This document shows, in pieces, positions 24,001 to 34,239 of a stretch of 64,000 nucleotides of DNA (positions are counted from its first letter, which is position 1; every line of letters begins with the position of its first letter). The stretch covers positions 15,067,726-15,131,725 of the forward strand of contig OY987232.1 in NCBI GenBank assembly GCA_963920705.1, in the 5' to 3' direction. This DNA comes from Odiellus spinosus. Lineage: Eukaryota > Arthropoda > Arachnida > Opiliones > Phalangiidae. Under the pieces are notes generated by a model. The model made no database searches and had not been told where the DNA came from. It saw only the letters and a list, made by a program, of their open reading frames with translations. The translations under genes and the position numbers were made by a program.

Positions 24001-27000
24001 CGCCACATAAGATTCAGCGCGTTTCGTTTTAAAGTCGCTCATTACCACCTCACGTACATCACTTTCACGAAGTACAGGGAAGTCTTGAAATTCACTATCC
24101 TCAATTCGTTGCCATTTAGACGGTTTGCGAAGCAGATTATCGCGCTCAACTACTTCCTTAAGAGGATTTTCTTTCGTAGAGACTGCCAGCATTTTTTCGA
24201 CGGAGTCTTCCCAGGAACCTTTAAGATGTAACTCCGGGTGGTAGGCGTTCAACAGCGCAGCAGCAATTTGAAGAAGTTCCGGAACTAATGGTAACATATG
24301 CACAGGTATACGGTTTTGAAAAAAACGATACACCGTCTGCAAATGCCCATTCCTAACTTCAACCGGCCACCTGAGGTACGTTACTTGTCGGGAACGATTA
24401 ACTTCTTGCGTGTTTACTTGCTTCTCGCCTTTAGACAAGAACGAAGGCATTTGTAAATCCACACCCAGTTCAGTCAGTACGCTGTTGGAGTCTCGAAAAC
24501 CGCGGTCTGCCAGTACAACGTCACCAACTTGAAAGAAAGACTGGAGTTCTTCTCTCTTTTTGATAGAATGGTTTAAAATGCGCGCGTCGTTATTGCGGCC
24601 ATTAGCAAAGTAGGGTCCGATTATATCTATTATGTAACCCGTAGTTGTTACCATTAACATTGGCTTGAGGATATGCTGGCCTTTGTGCACACAGAAGGAT
24701 TTGTGAAGAACGGTATAGTCCTTGGATCTTCCAACCTTGATATAGGTGCCATCTACAATGGTAATAAGACAATTAGGCTTGTTGTTAGCAAAGAGTTTTA
24801 CTGCTGCTCCAGATTGATGGTTTGTTATCAGATTGTCACGTGATAAGTGTTGCAGGCCAAAATGATGTGGCACGAAATGCTCCGATAAAGCCATAATAAC
24901 CGCTTTTACCGTGTTTGATACCGATCTTTCAGTTAAATGAAATAAAGTTGATAAAGACGCCTTTAATATTTTTTGCCAGCCAGGTTGGCGAAAAATATTA
25001 AAGACGTCTTTAATATTTTTGCCAGCCAGGTTGGCGAAAAATAATTAAACCTGTTTTTATAAACATTAAAAAAATTGTAATATCTGGTTTGAACCATGAT
25101 CTTAAGAACTTTCCTTATCAATAACATCAATGTGAGAGTCACTTGGAATTTGGAGATGGCTCCAAATACATGTTACGCGTGCAATCGGAAAGTTACCAAT
25201 AGTACAAGAAGAGGTATAGGCACTCACGTAAAGGCTGGCTTTCTTCGTTTTAGTAAAGGGTTATTACCACTTGTAATTAATAGCAAAACAATGAAGATTT
25301 GTTTAAAGTGCTCGGGTCTGTCACGAAAGTTTCAAACGTTCTTAAATGCTAGCTAATCGTCCTTCAGTAGTGATCATGGCTCTTCAACGTCATCGTCTTC
25401 ACCATAAAAACGAAGACAAATGACGCAAGTATCTAATCCATCAACGTCAACAGTACCTGAGCCATCAACGTCCACAGTACCTGAACCAACAAAGTCCACA
25501 GTATCTAATCCATCACCGTCACCAATACCTCAGCCATCAACGTCGCAATTACCACGAAAGCGTACGTCATCAAACACTATTGCCATAAAGCACAGTTGTG
25601 TTCGGCCCCTGCCAAAGACTTGCTTCATTTGCGGTGTTAGTACACGAACCAGGGTAAAAGCCGAAGTGAGAACAAGTATATTTGTGGAAAGAGCCATATT
25701 TATTCATCGGGACAACCGAATGTGCTCCACGCATCTCGTTAACGGAGAGCTTCCCACCGAAATAATTGCTGGAATTCAGGTTTCCGCTAGATCAACCATT
25801 ATGACTGCCACGGACATTGAGCAACTATTACAGGACCTCAGGAAATGTGTTAACGACCTACGGACGCCGAGCTTTGACAACTTCATACAAAGTGATGAAG
25901 ACTGTAAAGTATTAACTTCATTGTCCCTGCACGAGTTCCTAGAGTTGCATTCGACTATTGAGGACATTATTCGTACCATCAGATGCTGTTCGTCGAAGAC
26001 AGCTCTAGCAGTATTATTGGTGAAATTACGATTGGGTATCTCCAATAAGGTGTTATCAACTTTATTTCATTTAACTGAAAGATCGGTATCAAACACGGTA
26101 AAAGCGGTTATTATGGCTTTATCGGAGCATTTCGTGCCACATCATTTTGGCCTGCAACACTTATCACGTGACAATCTGATAACAAACCATCAATCTGGAG
26201 CAGCAGTAAAACTCTTTGCTAACAACAAGCCTAATTGTCTTATTACCATTGTAGATGGCACCTATATCAAGGTTGGAAGATCCAAGGACTATACCGTTCT
26301 TCACAAATCCTTCTGTGTGCACAAAGGCCAGCATATCCTCAAGCCAATGTTAATGGTAACAACTACGGGTTACACAATAGATATAATCGGACCCTACTTT
26401 GCTAATGGCCGCAATAACGACGCGCGCATTTTAAACCATTCTATCAAAAAGAGAGAAGAACTCCAGTCTTTCTTTCAAGTTGGTGACGTTGTACTGGCAG
26501 ACCGCGGTTTTCGAGACTCCAACAGCGTACTGACTGAACTGGGTGTGGATTTACAAATGCCTTCGTTCTTGTCTAAAGGCGAGAAGCAAGTAAACACGCA
26601 AGAAGTTAATCGTTCCCGACAAGTAACGTACCTCAGGTGGCCGGTTGAAGTTAGGAATGGGCATTTGCAGACGGTGTATCGTTTTTTTCAAAACCGTATA
26701 CCTGTGCATATGTTACCATTAGTTCCGGAACTTCTTCAAATTGCTGCTGCGCTGTTGAACGCCTACCACCCGGAGTTACATCTTAAAGGTTCCTGGGAAG
26801 ACTCCGTCGAAAAAATGCTGGCAGTCTCTACGAAAGAAAATCCTCTTAAGGAAGTAGTTGAGCGCGATAATCTGCTTCGCAAACCGTCTAAATGGCAACG
26901 AATTGAGGATAGTGAATTTCAAGACTTCCCTGTACTTCGTGAAAGTGATGTACGTGAGGTGGTAATGAGCGACTTTAAAACGAAACGCGCTGAATCTTAT

Positions 27001-30000
27001 GTGGCGTTGACTATAGAGAAATCCGGCTCTTTCAGCGTCGAAGTGTCCAAAGTTGAACATGACTTAATTCGTATACGCGTGCCTGGTCAATTTTCCACCT
27101 CAGCTGTTCACCAAGCTCTAATTCGTTATGTACCGAACGGGACAGGTGCAAATGCCATTAAAGGCTGGTATTGCAATTGCAAAGGTGGTAGTTTGACGAT
27201 AGGTACTTGTGTTCACGTTAGCAGCGTAATCTGGTATCTTGGTTATCGTCGCCATGAAGATCGAGGCAGTTGGTACCAGTCAAAATTGCGTGTAGTGTGT
27301 GAAGATGCCACTGAGCTTGAACTACCCGACATACGTTAAACGTAGAAAACCTTAGCGTTAAATGAATAATTTGTCCGTTTTATACAAGTGTGTTTTGTTT
27401 AATATGAAATAAAAATTAAAGATACTACTCCAGTATCTTCTAATTGGTATGATTTCTCTATTTATTTTTCGAGTTTCTTATACACCAAAGACTATTCAAG
27501 TAAGCTATATAGTCTTTGCACGGCCCCTGTAAAGCTAGCAAAAGCCTACTGCATGAATGCTTGACAAGTGGAACACTTCTACAGGCGTTTTCGAGGATTT
27601 CGAGGCATAGTAGACCAAAAATATACGAATTTCATTTTGCCGCCAGCACTATACCCGTGGCAGTTACAAAATAATTCTTTCCTAATATTTTCCTAACATA
27701 ATTATGAATCTAAAATAATAACCTTCAAGATTTTCGTGTGGGGGAAGGCTTTCATATCCGGCACGGAAGTCATAGATTCTTCCTATTCTTTACATTATGG
27801 AAGAAACCTTCCATTCGTTGTAATTCCCAAAATTTACAGTTGTGAGCTCGAATTTTAGCTTTAAATTATCCCCCAACTACCCTATTTTAATAATATAATA
27901 CGAATTTATCATAAAAGAGACGAAAATTTTTAACATTACGTGGACCCAGACTCTTATGGGGAGTTGCTGTTGTTCTTTGTATATTCGTATAATTGTTACT
28001 AGGTTTACCCGAAGATAAGCCTTACCGCTTTATCTATCTATAAATTACTCGTATTCAAACGTATAACGATGGATAAGAAAATTCACGTTTCCAGAATCAG
28101 TCTAAAATATAAGAAAAATATTTCAAATTGACTTTTAATTTGAAGAATATAAATAAAACGACGGAACTAAGATTTTAAATCATCTTTTTATTTATTTTTC
28201 ACGAAAATAAATGTGGAATTTTTTTATCCGAACGTATAACGAGGATAATATTCTAAGATAATTCCATTTTTGGATAAAAACGGATATGGATTACGTTTTT
28301 TACTTTATCTTCGAATAAGTTAACTCGAATGAAAAATAGTCTATTTTTAGTCAAAGGATAATATACGTCAGAATTTAGTAATTTTATCCAATTAATAAAA
28401 ATTATACGAATTCCGAGCTCTAGTTAAGATAGATATTAGTTGGTCTGTGTAATTTTTTTTTTTTTTTTAATTTGTTACTATGACAGTGGCATTTAGGTTT
28501 CCATGAGACAAATTTCACTCCAACTTCAAGAGGATTCGATTCTTTTTATGGTTTTTGGACAGGAGTAAACGATTACTTTAGCCACATATGTGCCTCTCAA
28601 ATTAATAGCAAAAGCTTAAACGTACCCAGCCTTGTACCATGGACGAGGTATAAGCAAGAATCCATTCAGGTTCCATAAGAATATGGGAGCATAGCTTTAG
28701 CCTCTGGTACCATCCTCCCAAACTTTGTAACAAAAGTTCGTCCGCAATTTTCTCAACATTTGTACGCTTAGATCTTTTTTCGGTCGGCTCCATTTTTATT
28801 ACCCAAAATATTATGTCAAGGTCGTTAGTGGCGCGGGTTAATAATAGATGTCAGGAGCGATTTACTTGAAATATCGATTCGAAGCGGACGAACTTTTGAT
28901 ACAAAGTTTGGGAGGATGGTTATTGAATCGCGGCCCTCCCATATTCTTATGGAACCTGAGTGAATTCTTGGCTGTATCATGAGATAACTTCCATAAACCA
29001 GTTACTGGACCCCAAGCACCAGATATTTAACAACACTGTGCTATAGAGATACGCCTCTTTCAAAAAACGCAGGGTAATTGTAGTGCCATCTCTGAGTTCG
29101 GGATGATACGTATCTTGGACAGCATCCACCTCTAGACAGGAAGTCAGGTGTTTGACGCATGCGTATCGGAGATCTTAAGAGCTTCGTCTGCTACGGTTTT
29201 ACCATAATAGCAGAAGCCGATGAAACCCTCCTTTGAAGTCTACTACTCTAATGTTCGATATAGCGCTCCTCTCCGTATGGGTAAAATTCCCAATTTTACG
29301 AGATCGAAGGGGTTCTACTTCATATCCCCCTGTCTACGGAAAATTGGAAATTCTCTCTCTACTCAAACGACGACGTTTTTTTTTTTGACGAACTCCAAGG
29401 CTGCTAGAGATATTCGCTCGACGAACTCCCGCTCCGAAAATATCTACCGTTAGGAGGCGTACGAATCGCGCTTTTTGAAACTAACCCATTCATAGAGGGG
29501 TTGACAAGGCCCGGGAGTAATAGACTTCAAAGGAGGGTTTCATCGGCTTCTGATAATAGTTTTTAATTTATGTTCATTATGGTTTTCATAAGTATTAAAT
29601 AAACAAACTAAACTTTGTTACGTAAATTTGAAAGCCCAAATTTTCTAAAAAAACCAGCCCCCACTACTCAGAATGAAGTGGTAAATAAGGCACGCGCTGG
29701 AATCTTCCACAGGGTGGCTTACGTCTAAAAATGACGTTAGTCAGGGTTGCTACAGGTTTTCCCTGACCTTTTCCAACGATTTTCCCTGACCGTTTCAGCT
29801 AATACTACCTAATTTTTAACCTTTTATTTTTTATATTACTTAAAAATAAATATTTTCAATAACATGGTAATCCTGACTTTAAATTCCCTGACTTTTTTTG
29901 GCTCATTTTCAAATTCCCTGACTATTCTCAGTTTTCCCTGACCTGTGGCAACCCTGTTAGGACTCTGACGATATTACTTCACGGACTACCTACGAGCCTT

Positions 30001-33000
30001 GAAACTACTCATTAAAACAGATTGGAATTCCTAATTTTCAAAAATACGTTTTGAATGTTTATTTGGTCATTTGTAACACCATAATGAACAAAATAAAATA
30101 ACATGTACGACCAAGAATCCATTCAGGTTCCATAAGAATATGGGAGCATAGCTTTAGCCTCTGGTACCATCCTCCCAAACTTTGTAACAAAAGTTCGTCC
30201 GCTATTTTCGCAACATTTGTACGCTTAGATCTTTTTTCGGTCGGCTCCATTTTTATTACCCAAAATATTATGTCAAGGTCGTTAGTGGCGCGGGTTAATA
30301 ATAGATGTCAGGAGCGATTTACTTGAAAATTCGATTCGAAGCGGACGAACTTTTGCTACAAAGTTTGGGAGGATGGTTATTGAATCGCGGCCCTCCCATA
30401 TTCTTATGGAACCTGAATGGATTCTTGGTACGACGCACTACCGAACAAACCTTTCCCCTCCAATAACTTTCATTACCCTTAACTCGCGTATGGCGCCACA
30501 AGTCTCTCGACTTCACTTTTCCCAGAAGAGACGTATCTCTATATCACAGCTGTAAGATCTCGTGGGATACACACTTGTCTCATTTTACAATTCAATAATA
30601 ATTATGGAAATTAAAGTGTTATTTTAGGGTTTTTGAATGTAAATGTAGTTTTCTTTTATAGTTTGAATATATCTGGTAAAACATTGCGTGATAATGTAAT
30701 ACCAATTCAAAATCGCAGCGGGGAATATCTAACTCATATTCTTAACCAGGAGGCTTTAAAAATTATCAAGACGCACAATCAGACAAAAGTAAGGGTTTTA
30801 ACTTGACAATTTTATCCGTACAATCAGAAGCCGATGAAACCCTCCTTTGAAGTCTATTACTCCCGGGTTTTGTCTACCCCTCTCTGTATGGGTTACTTTC
30901 AAAAAGCGCGATTCGTACGCCTCCTAACGGTAGATATTTTTGGAGCGGGAGTTCGTCCAGAGAATATCTCTAGCAACCTTGGAGTCCGTCAAGCAAACGT
31001 CGTCGTTGCTTGAGGCTGCTATATTTACCTGGACCATTGCTGATATAGTATTATGATAAGTGGCGTTATTCACTTTTATGGAATAAAATTATAGACTTTT
31101 GATTTTATATTATTACCCCTACCGAAGAGGTCCTCAAGAACGCTACAAAAGTCTTGGGGAAATCTTTAACACTTCCCAAAAAATTCTTAAAGGGAGAATG
31201 CAACCTAATTACAAGTGATTTTTTATCGATTCCTTATCGTTTAAATAGGCCTAATCCATCGATAAAAAGTTTACAATACAAATATTAAACTAGAAATAAA
31301 TTTAAAACTTACCCTGAAAATAGGCTTAACGAGATTCATGGAGATCCTGAATCGCGTCCGTGTCAGGTCTAGCGACCAATGGGCAAAGGCAAGTCATTCA
31401 CGCGAGATCTCCACGAGACTTACGTCGCGCGCGATTGGTCGCTAGACCTTACACGCGAGGAAAACAGGACCTCCATGAATCCCACTAAGCCTATTTTCAG
31501 GGTAAGTTTTAAATTTATTTCTAGTTTAATATTTGTTTGTAAATATTTTCAGTAGTGGATTAGGCCTATTTAAACAATAAGAAATCGATAAAAAAATCAC
31601 TGTTGTTAGGTTGCATTCTCCCTTTAAGACTACATAAGCACCCGAAAGACTTCCCCAAGGTCCCATAATCTATATTACTTTTTTTGTCACTAATATTACG
31701 ATTGTACCCTAATAGCCTTTATTTTTGTACCTCGCTCATCACGCTGTACATAGAGGAAATCCTCATCTACCAATCACAGGACCTAATGGCACTAACGAAC
31801 GATTCAAGTATATTAAAAACAACGCAAGACGTAACTTCGCTGGTAAATTAAGATTGAAATATACAAGTATATTATCTAACAAGTGTCTAATCAAAACACA
31901 GGTGTCCTTGAAGCTCTAGACGACTCGGTCGGTGATATTATGATAGCCTTGCAAGAAACTGGAATGTTGAACAACACTATAGTCATATTTTCTTCCGATA
32001 ACGGAGCGTCTTTAACAGTTCCGTATCCCACCGGAGGTTCAAATCATCCTCTCAGGGGTCAAAAGTATGGCGTTTTCGAAGGAGGAGTCAAAGCGATCGG
32101 AATGATCTGGTATCCGTCTTTGATCGAACCGAGGATATCTAATCAGTTAATGCATATTACCGATTGGTTCCCAACTTTGTATCGAATAGGTGGAGGTGAC
32201 CCTAATACCTTGGGTGATATAGATGGAATTGATATATGGGACGCTATTAAAAATGAGGGATTATCTCCTAGACAAGAGATTTTGTTGGCATTGGATTCGA
32301 TCACAGGATTAGCATCGATCCGTGTCGGTGATTTCAAGTTGATAAATGGAACGTCCGAAGAGAACGACACGAATAATTGGTTCGAAACCCCAGGATATAT
32401 TCCCAGAAAAATTGACAAAACTGATCCTTCGAAAGTTTCAAATGTTTTGAAAAAATTCTTCGAAAATGGAACAGGAAGATTAAGAATGAATAAGATTCCA
32501 ATGAAAATAGACTGCGATTTCGAAAAAGGGTCGAAATCGTGCGATCCAATCAGAAGACCTTGTTTATACAATATTGCAGCTGATCCTTGCGAAAGGAACA
32601 ATTTGGCGCAAGAAAAACCAGATGTAAAACACATTTTTGAATATTTTCTTACACCCCAATAGAGTTAAAGGGAGGATGCAACCTAACAACAAGTGATTTT
32701 TTATCGATTCCTTATTGTTTAAATAGGCCTAATCCACTATTGAAAATATTTACAAACCAATATTAAACTAGAAATAAATTTAAAACTTACCCTGAAAATA
32801 GGCTTAGTGGGATTCATGGAGGTCCTGTTTTCCTCGCGTGTAAGGTCTAGCGACCAATCGCGCGCGACGTAAGTCTCGTGGAGATCTCGCGTGAACGACG
32901 GGCCTTTGCTCATTGGTCGCTAGACCTTACACGGACGCGATTCAGGATCTCCATGAATCCCGCTAAGCCTATTTTCAGGGCAAGTTTTAAATTTATTTCT

Positions 33001-34182
33001 AGTTTAATATTTGTATTGTAAACTTTTTATCGATGGATTCGGCCTATTTAAACGATAAGGAATCGATAAAAAAATCACTTGTAATTAGGTTGCATTCTCC
33101 CTTTAAAGTCTTGGAGCTGATTCAACTTTATACCTTAATTTACAACTAATATTATAGGGACATTAGATTAGCTCGAGGATAATCAGGCCATTAGATTAGG
33201 ACAAGGATAATCAGGCCATTAGATTAGCACAAGGATTATAAGGCCATTGATTTCACAAGTATTATCTGGTAATTGATTACCATTCAAATTTTCAGATCTT
33301 AAATTACCTCGAGGGTTGTCAGACTTAACTTTAGATTACCATGAGCATTATCAGACTATAGATTACCATGAATAGTATCAGACTACAGATTACCATGAAT
33401 AGTATCATGCTATTATTGTAGCATTTTATAGGATTTTATTTATATTATTGTAGCATTTTATAGGATTTTATTTATATTATTGTAGCATTTTATTGATATT
33501 ATTGTAGCATTTTATAGGATTTTATTGATATTATTGTAGCATTTAATAGGATTTTATTGATATTATTGTAGCATTTTATAGGATTTTATTTATATTATTG
33601 TAGCATTTTATAGGATTTTATTTATATTATTGTAGCATTTTAAAGGATTTTATTTATATTATTATAGCATTTTATAGGATTTTATTTATATTATTGTAGC
33701 ATTTTATAGGATTTTATATATATTATTGTAGCATATATAGGATTTTATATATATTATTGTAGCATATATAGGATTTTATATATATTATTGTAGCATATAT
33801 AGGATTTTATATATATTATTGTAGCATATATAGGATTTTTTATTATTGTAGCATTTTATAGGATTTTATTTACATTATAATTTAATTTTATAGTATTTTT
33901 AGTAAGTCTAGGATTTTAAAGGTTCATTAAGTGACTATAGGATTTTAAAGGTTCATTAAGTGACTATAGGATTTATTAGGCGGATTTGTTTTTTTGTGAT
34001 TATAGATTTTGGATCAATTACTATTACGTTTGAAGTACCATAAAACGAAACAAGTCACCCCATTGAATAAATTCACTGATTATTTGTCTAATCCCGAATT
34101 TTTCGGTGGCTTTTGGAGCCCATGGCTTGATGAACTTCAAATAGAAGGCGATAATTCAATGTCATATAAATTGGAGAAATAA
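21040..34182 (+). CDS. Arylsulfatase B-like sulfatase
   Basis: Seven exons, 21040-21156, 22113-22385, 28487-28647, 30662-30788, 31716-31842, 31902-32623 and 34006-34182, join in frame to 567 aa. The N terminus is a signal peptide (hydrophobic FFWCIISSIGLVIS). Sulfatase hallmarks: metal ligands D37-D38 in LADDL, the formylglycine site C76 in CTPSR, KWHLGFH across the exon 2/3 junction, and D301-N302 in FSSDNG. The family hydrolyses sulfate esters of glycosaminoglycans or aryl sulfates, usually in the lysosome or outside the cell; the substrate here is unknown. The signature ends in TS where many members have TG. Introns 1, 2, 3, 4 and 6 are bloated by mobile elements, yet all splice sites look usable. 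If the donor at 32624 is skipped, the protein ends 13 residues later at 32662. Confidence 0.88.
21488..21824 (+). mobile_element. MITE family A, copy A6
   Basis: 337 bp in sulfatase intron 1, with a perfect 7-bp target duplication ATACAAC (21481-21487 and 21825-21831). Confidence 0.9.
22460..22775. mobile_element. MITE family E, copy E1
   Basis: 316 bp with terminal repeats beginning CAAGAATCCATTCAGG (about 33 bp). Perfect 7-bp duplication CTTGAAG at 22453-22459 and 22776-22782. In sulfatase intron 2. Confidence 0.9.
23668..24894 (-). pseudogene. Truncated inverted copy of the transposase C-terminal part
   Basis: The 408-aa frame equals residues 232-639 of the transposase at 25420-27339. 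The one protein difference I noticed is GYIIDII for GYTIDII. It lies in the left arm of element N. It keeps the D, D, E residues and the SWIM finger but lacks the N-terminal zinc module and part of the helix-turn-helix, because the inverted arm stops at 24954. It is an open frame, so a truncated product is possible in principle. Confidence 0.8.
24955..25055. repeat. Tandem hairpin repeat in the centre of element N
   Basis: Two copies of a roughly 47-bp unit, each with the imperfect palindrome TTTTGCCAGCCAGG / TTGGCGAAAA flanked by AATATT. It sits exactly where the left inverted arm ends, so it may mark the original terminus or the breakpoint that made the palindrome. Confidence 0.6.
25096..25356 (+). 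CDS. Small cysteine-rich ORF upstream of the transposase
   Basis: An 86-aa frame in the unique centre of element N. The likely start is the internal Met at MAPNTCYAC. It has two CxxC pairs (CYAC and CLKC) about 45 residues apart, the same layout as the zinc module at residues 68-105 of the transposase that follows 63 bp later. It could be a separate DNA-binding protein, or a 5' exon spliced to the transposase. I cannot decide which, and chance is not excluded. Confidence 0.45.
   Translation: MILRTFLINNINVRVTWNLEMAPNTCYACNRKVTNSTRRGIGTHVKAGFLRFSKGLLPLVINSKTMKICLKCSGLSRKFQTFLNAS
25420..27339 (+). CDS. DDE transposase with N-terminal zinc module and SWIM zinc finger
   Basis: An uninterrupted 639-aa reading frame. 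Residues 1-60 are a low-complexity STVPEP repeat. C68-xx-C71 with C102-xx-H105 form a zinc-binding module resembling THAP/BED-type DNA-binding fingers. Residues 190-232 look like the helix-turn-helix that precedes DDE_Tnp_4 domains (KTALAVLLVKLRLGISNKVL). The catalytic triad is D279 (VDGTYI), D361 (LADRGFRD) and E410 (RWPVEVRNG). C585-x-C587 and C597-x-H599 make a SWIM-type finger near the C terminus. The protein should cut and join transposon ends. It resembles eukaryotic IS5/Harbinger-like DDE_Tnp_4 enzymes; assignment to a named superfamily (e.g. ISL2EU/IS4EU) is only a guess. No disabling change was seen. An AATAAA follows at 27408. Confidence 0.85.
   Translation: MTQVSNPSTSTVPEPSTSTVPEPTKSTVSNPSPSPIPQPSTSQLPRKRTSSNTIAIKHSCVRPLPKTCFICGVSTRTRVKAEVRTSIFVERAIFIHRDNRMCSTHLVNGELPTEIIAGIQVSARSTIMTATDIEQLLQDLRKCVNDLRTPSFDNFIQSDEDCKVLTSLSLHEFLELHSTIEDIIRTIRCCSSKTALAVLLVKLRLGISNKVLSTLFHLTERSVSNTVKAVIMALSEHFVPHHFGLQHLSRDNLITNHQSGAAVKLFANNKPNCLITIVDGTYIKVGRSKDYTVLHKSFCVHKGQHILKPMLMVTTTGYTIDIIGPYFANGRNNDARILNHSIKKREELQSFFQVGDVVLADRGFRDSNSVLTELGVDLQMPSFLSKGEKQVNTQEVNRSRQVTYLRWPVEVRNGHLQTVYRFFQNRIPVHMLPLVPELLQIAAALLNAYHPELHLKGSWEDSVEKMLAVSTKENPLKEVVERDNLLRKPSKWQRIEDSEFQDFPVLRESDVREVVMSDFKTKRAESYVALTIEKSGSFSVEVSKVEHDLIRIRVPGQFSTSAVHQALIRYVPNGTGANAIKGWYCNCKGGSLTIGTCVHVSSVIWYLGYRRHEDRGSWYQSKLRVVCEDATELELPDIR
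28655..28970. mobile_element. MITE family E, copy E2
   Basis: 316 bp. It starts 7 bases after the exon-3 splice junction of the sulfatase (donor GTATAAG at 28648). No matching duplication on the right. Confidence 0.88.
29028..29185. mobile_element. I-family relative, I2
   Basis: Shares CTGTGCTATAGAGATACGCC, TCTGAGTT and GTATCGGAGATCTTAAGA with I1 in the same order. In sulfatase intron 3. Confidence 0.5.
29211..29552 (+). mobile_element. MITE family A, copy A7
   Basis: 342 bp in sulfatase intron 3, with a perfect 7-bp target duplication ATAATAG (29204-29210 and 29553-29559). Confidence 0.9.
29742..29956. mobile_element. hAT-like MITE Q
   Basis: 215 bp, ends CAGGGTTGCTACAGG and CCTGTGGCAACCCTG, interior with repeated TTCCCTGAC. 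A fragment with the same TTCCCTGAC repeats lies at 21890-21965 in intron 1. Confidence 0.7.
30112..30427. mobile_element. MITE family E, copy E3
   Basis: 316 bp with a perfect 7-bp duplication GTACGAC (30105-30111 and 30428-30434). In sulfatase intron 3. Confidence 0.9.
30825..31010 (-). mobile_element. MITE family A, truncated copy A8
   Basis: One terminal repeat and half of the interior in reverse orientation, broken after CGTCGTCGTT. In sulfatase intron 4. Confidence 0.75.
31110..31700. mobile_element. H-family element H3, split by B5
   Basis: Left part 31110-31190 (GAGGTCCTCAAGAACGCTAC, AAAGTCTTGGGGAA) and right part 31624-31700 (AAGACTACATAAGCACCCG, AAGACTTCCCCAAGG) rebuild an H element around B5. 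Confidence 0.65.
31191..31623. mobile_element. Foldback MITE family B, copy B5
   Basis: 433 bp between TTAA sites in sulfatase intron 4. It splits an H element whose halves flank it. Confidence 0.88.
32669..33102. mobile_element. Foldback MITE family B, copy B6
   Basis: 434 bp between TTAA sites, 45 bases into sulfatase intron 6. Confidence 0.88.
33170..33410. repeat. Degenerate tandem repeat in sulfatase intron 6
   Basis: Repeated ATTAGATTAG(C/G)ACAAGG..TCAGGCC and then ATTACCATGAATAGTATCAG units, about 26-36 bp. Confidence 0.7.
33410..33890. repeat. 31-bp AT-rich minisatellite in sulfatase intron 6
   Basis: Unit ATTATTGTAGCATTTTATAG plus GATTTTATTTAT, about 15 copies; later units are shorter (GTAGCATATATAGG). 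Confidence 0.9.
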
Positions 34183-34230
34183 ATTGTATTTGTAACGAAA
34201 TTCGAGTAGGTCAAATGATTTTAAAAATTA

Positions 34231-34236
34231 AATAAA
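34231..34236 (+). terminator. Poly(A) signal of the sulfatase gene
   Basis: AATAAA lies about 50 bases after the TAA at 34180-34182. Confidence 0.5.
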
Positions 34237-34239
34237 ACA

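Larger units (their letters stand above)
23031..27975. mobile_element. Giant foldback DNA transposon (element N)
   Basis: The ends are GAACAACAGCAACTCC and its reverse complement. The left arm 23031-24954 is a near-identical inverted copy of the right arm 26053-27975 (about 1.92 kb each). The 1.1-kb unique centre carries the 5' half of the transposase gene. The element interrupts a C-family element (22942-28431) inside intron 2 of the sulfatase. Bases AAA and TTT flank the ends and fit the undisturbed C sequence, so I see no target duplication. I saw only a few differences between the arms, for example near 23125, 23293 and 24629, so the structure is young or kept homogeneous. Confidence 0.85.
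22942..28431 (-). mobile_element. C-family element C3, split by element N
   Basis: The left piece 22942-23030 starts AGAGCTCGGAATC and the right piece 27976-28431 ends GGAATTC..GAGCTCT in reverse orientation; TA flanks both ends. Together they rebuild the C element seen whole at 37583-38113. Confidence 0.8.

Noticed and set aside
23947..24231. 94-aa frame, present again at 26776-27060 on the other strand
   Set aside because: Antisense shadow of the transposase, duplicated because the arms are duplicated.
32143..32634. 163-aa minus-strand frame
   Set aside because: Antisense to sulfatase exon 6, whose plus-strand translation is clearly conserved.
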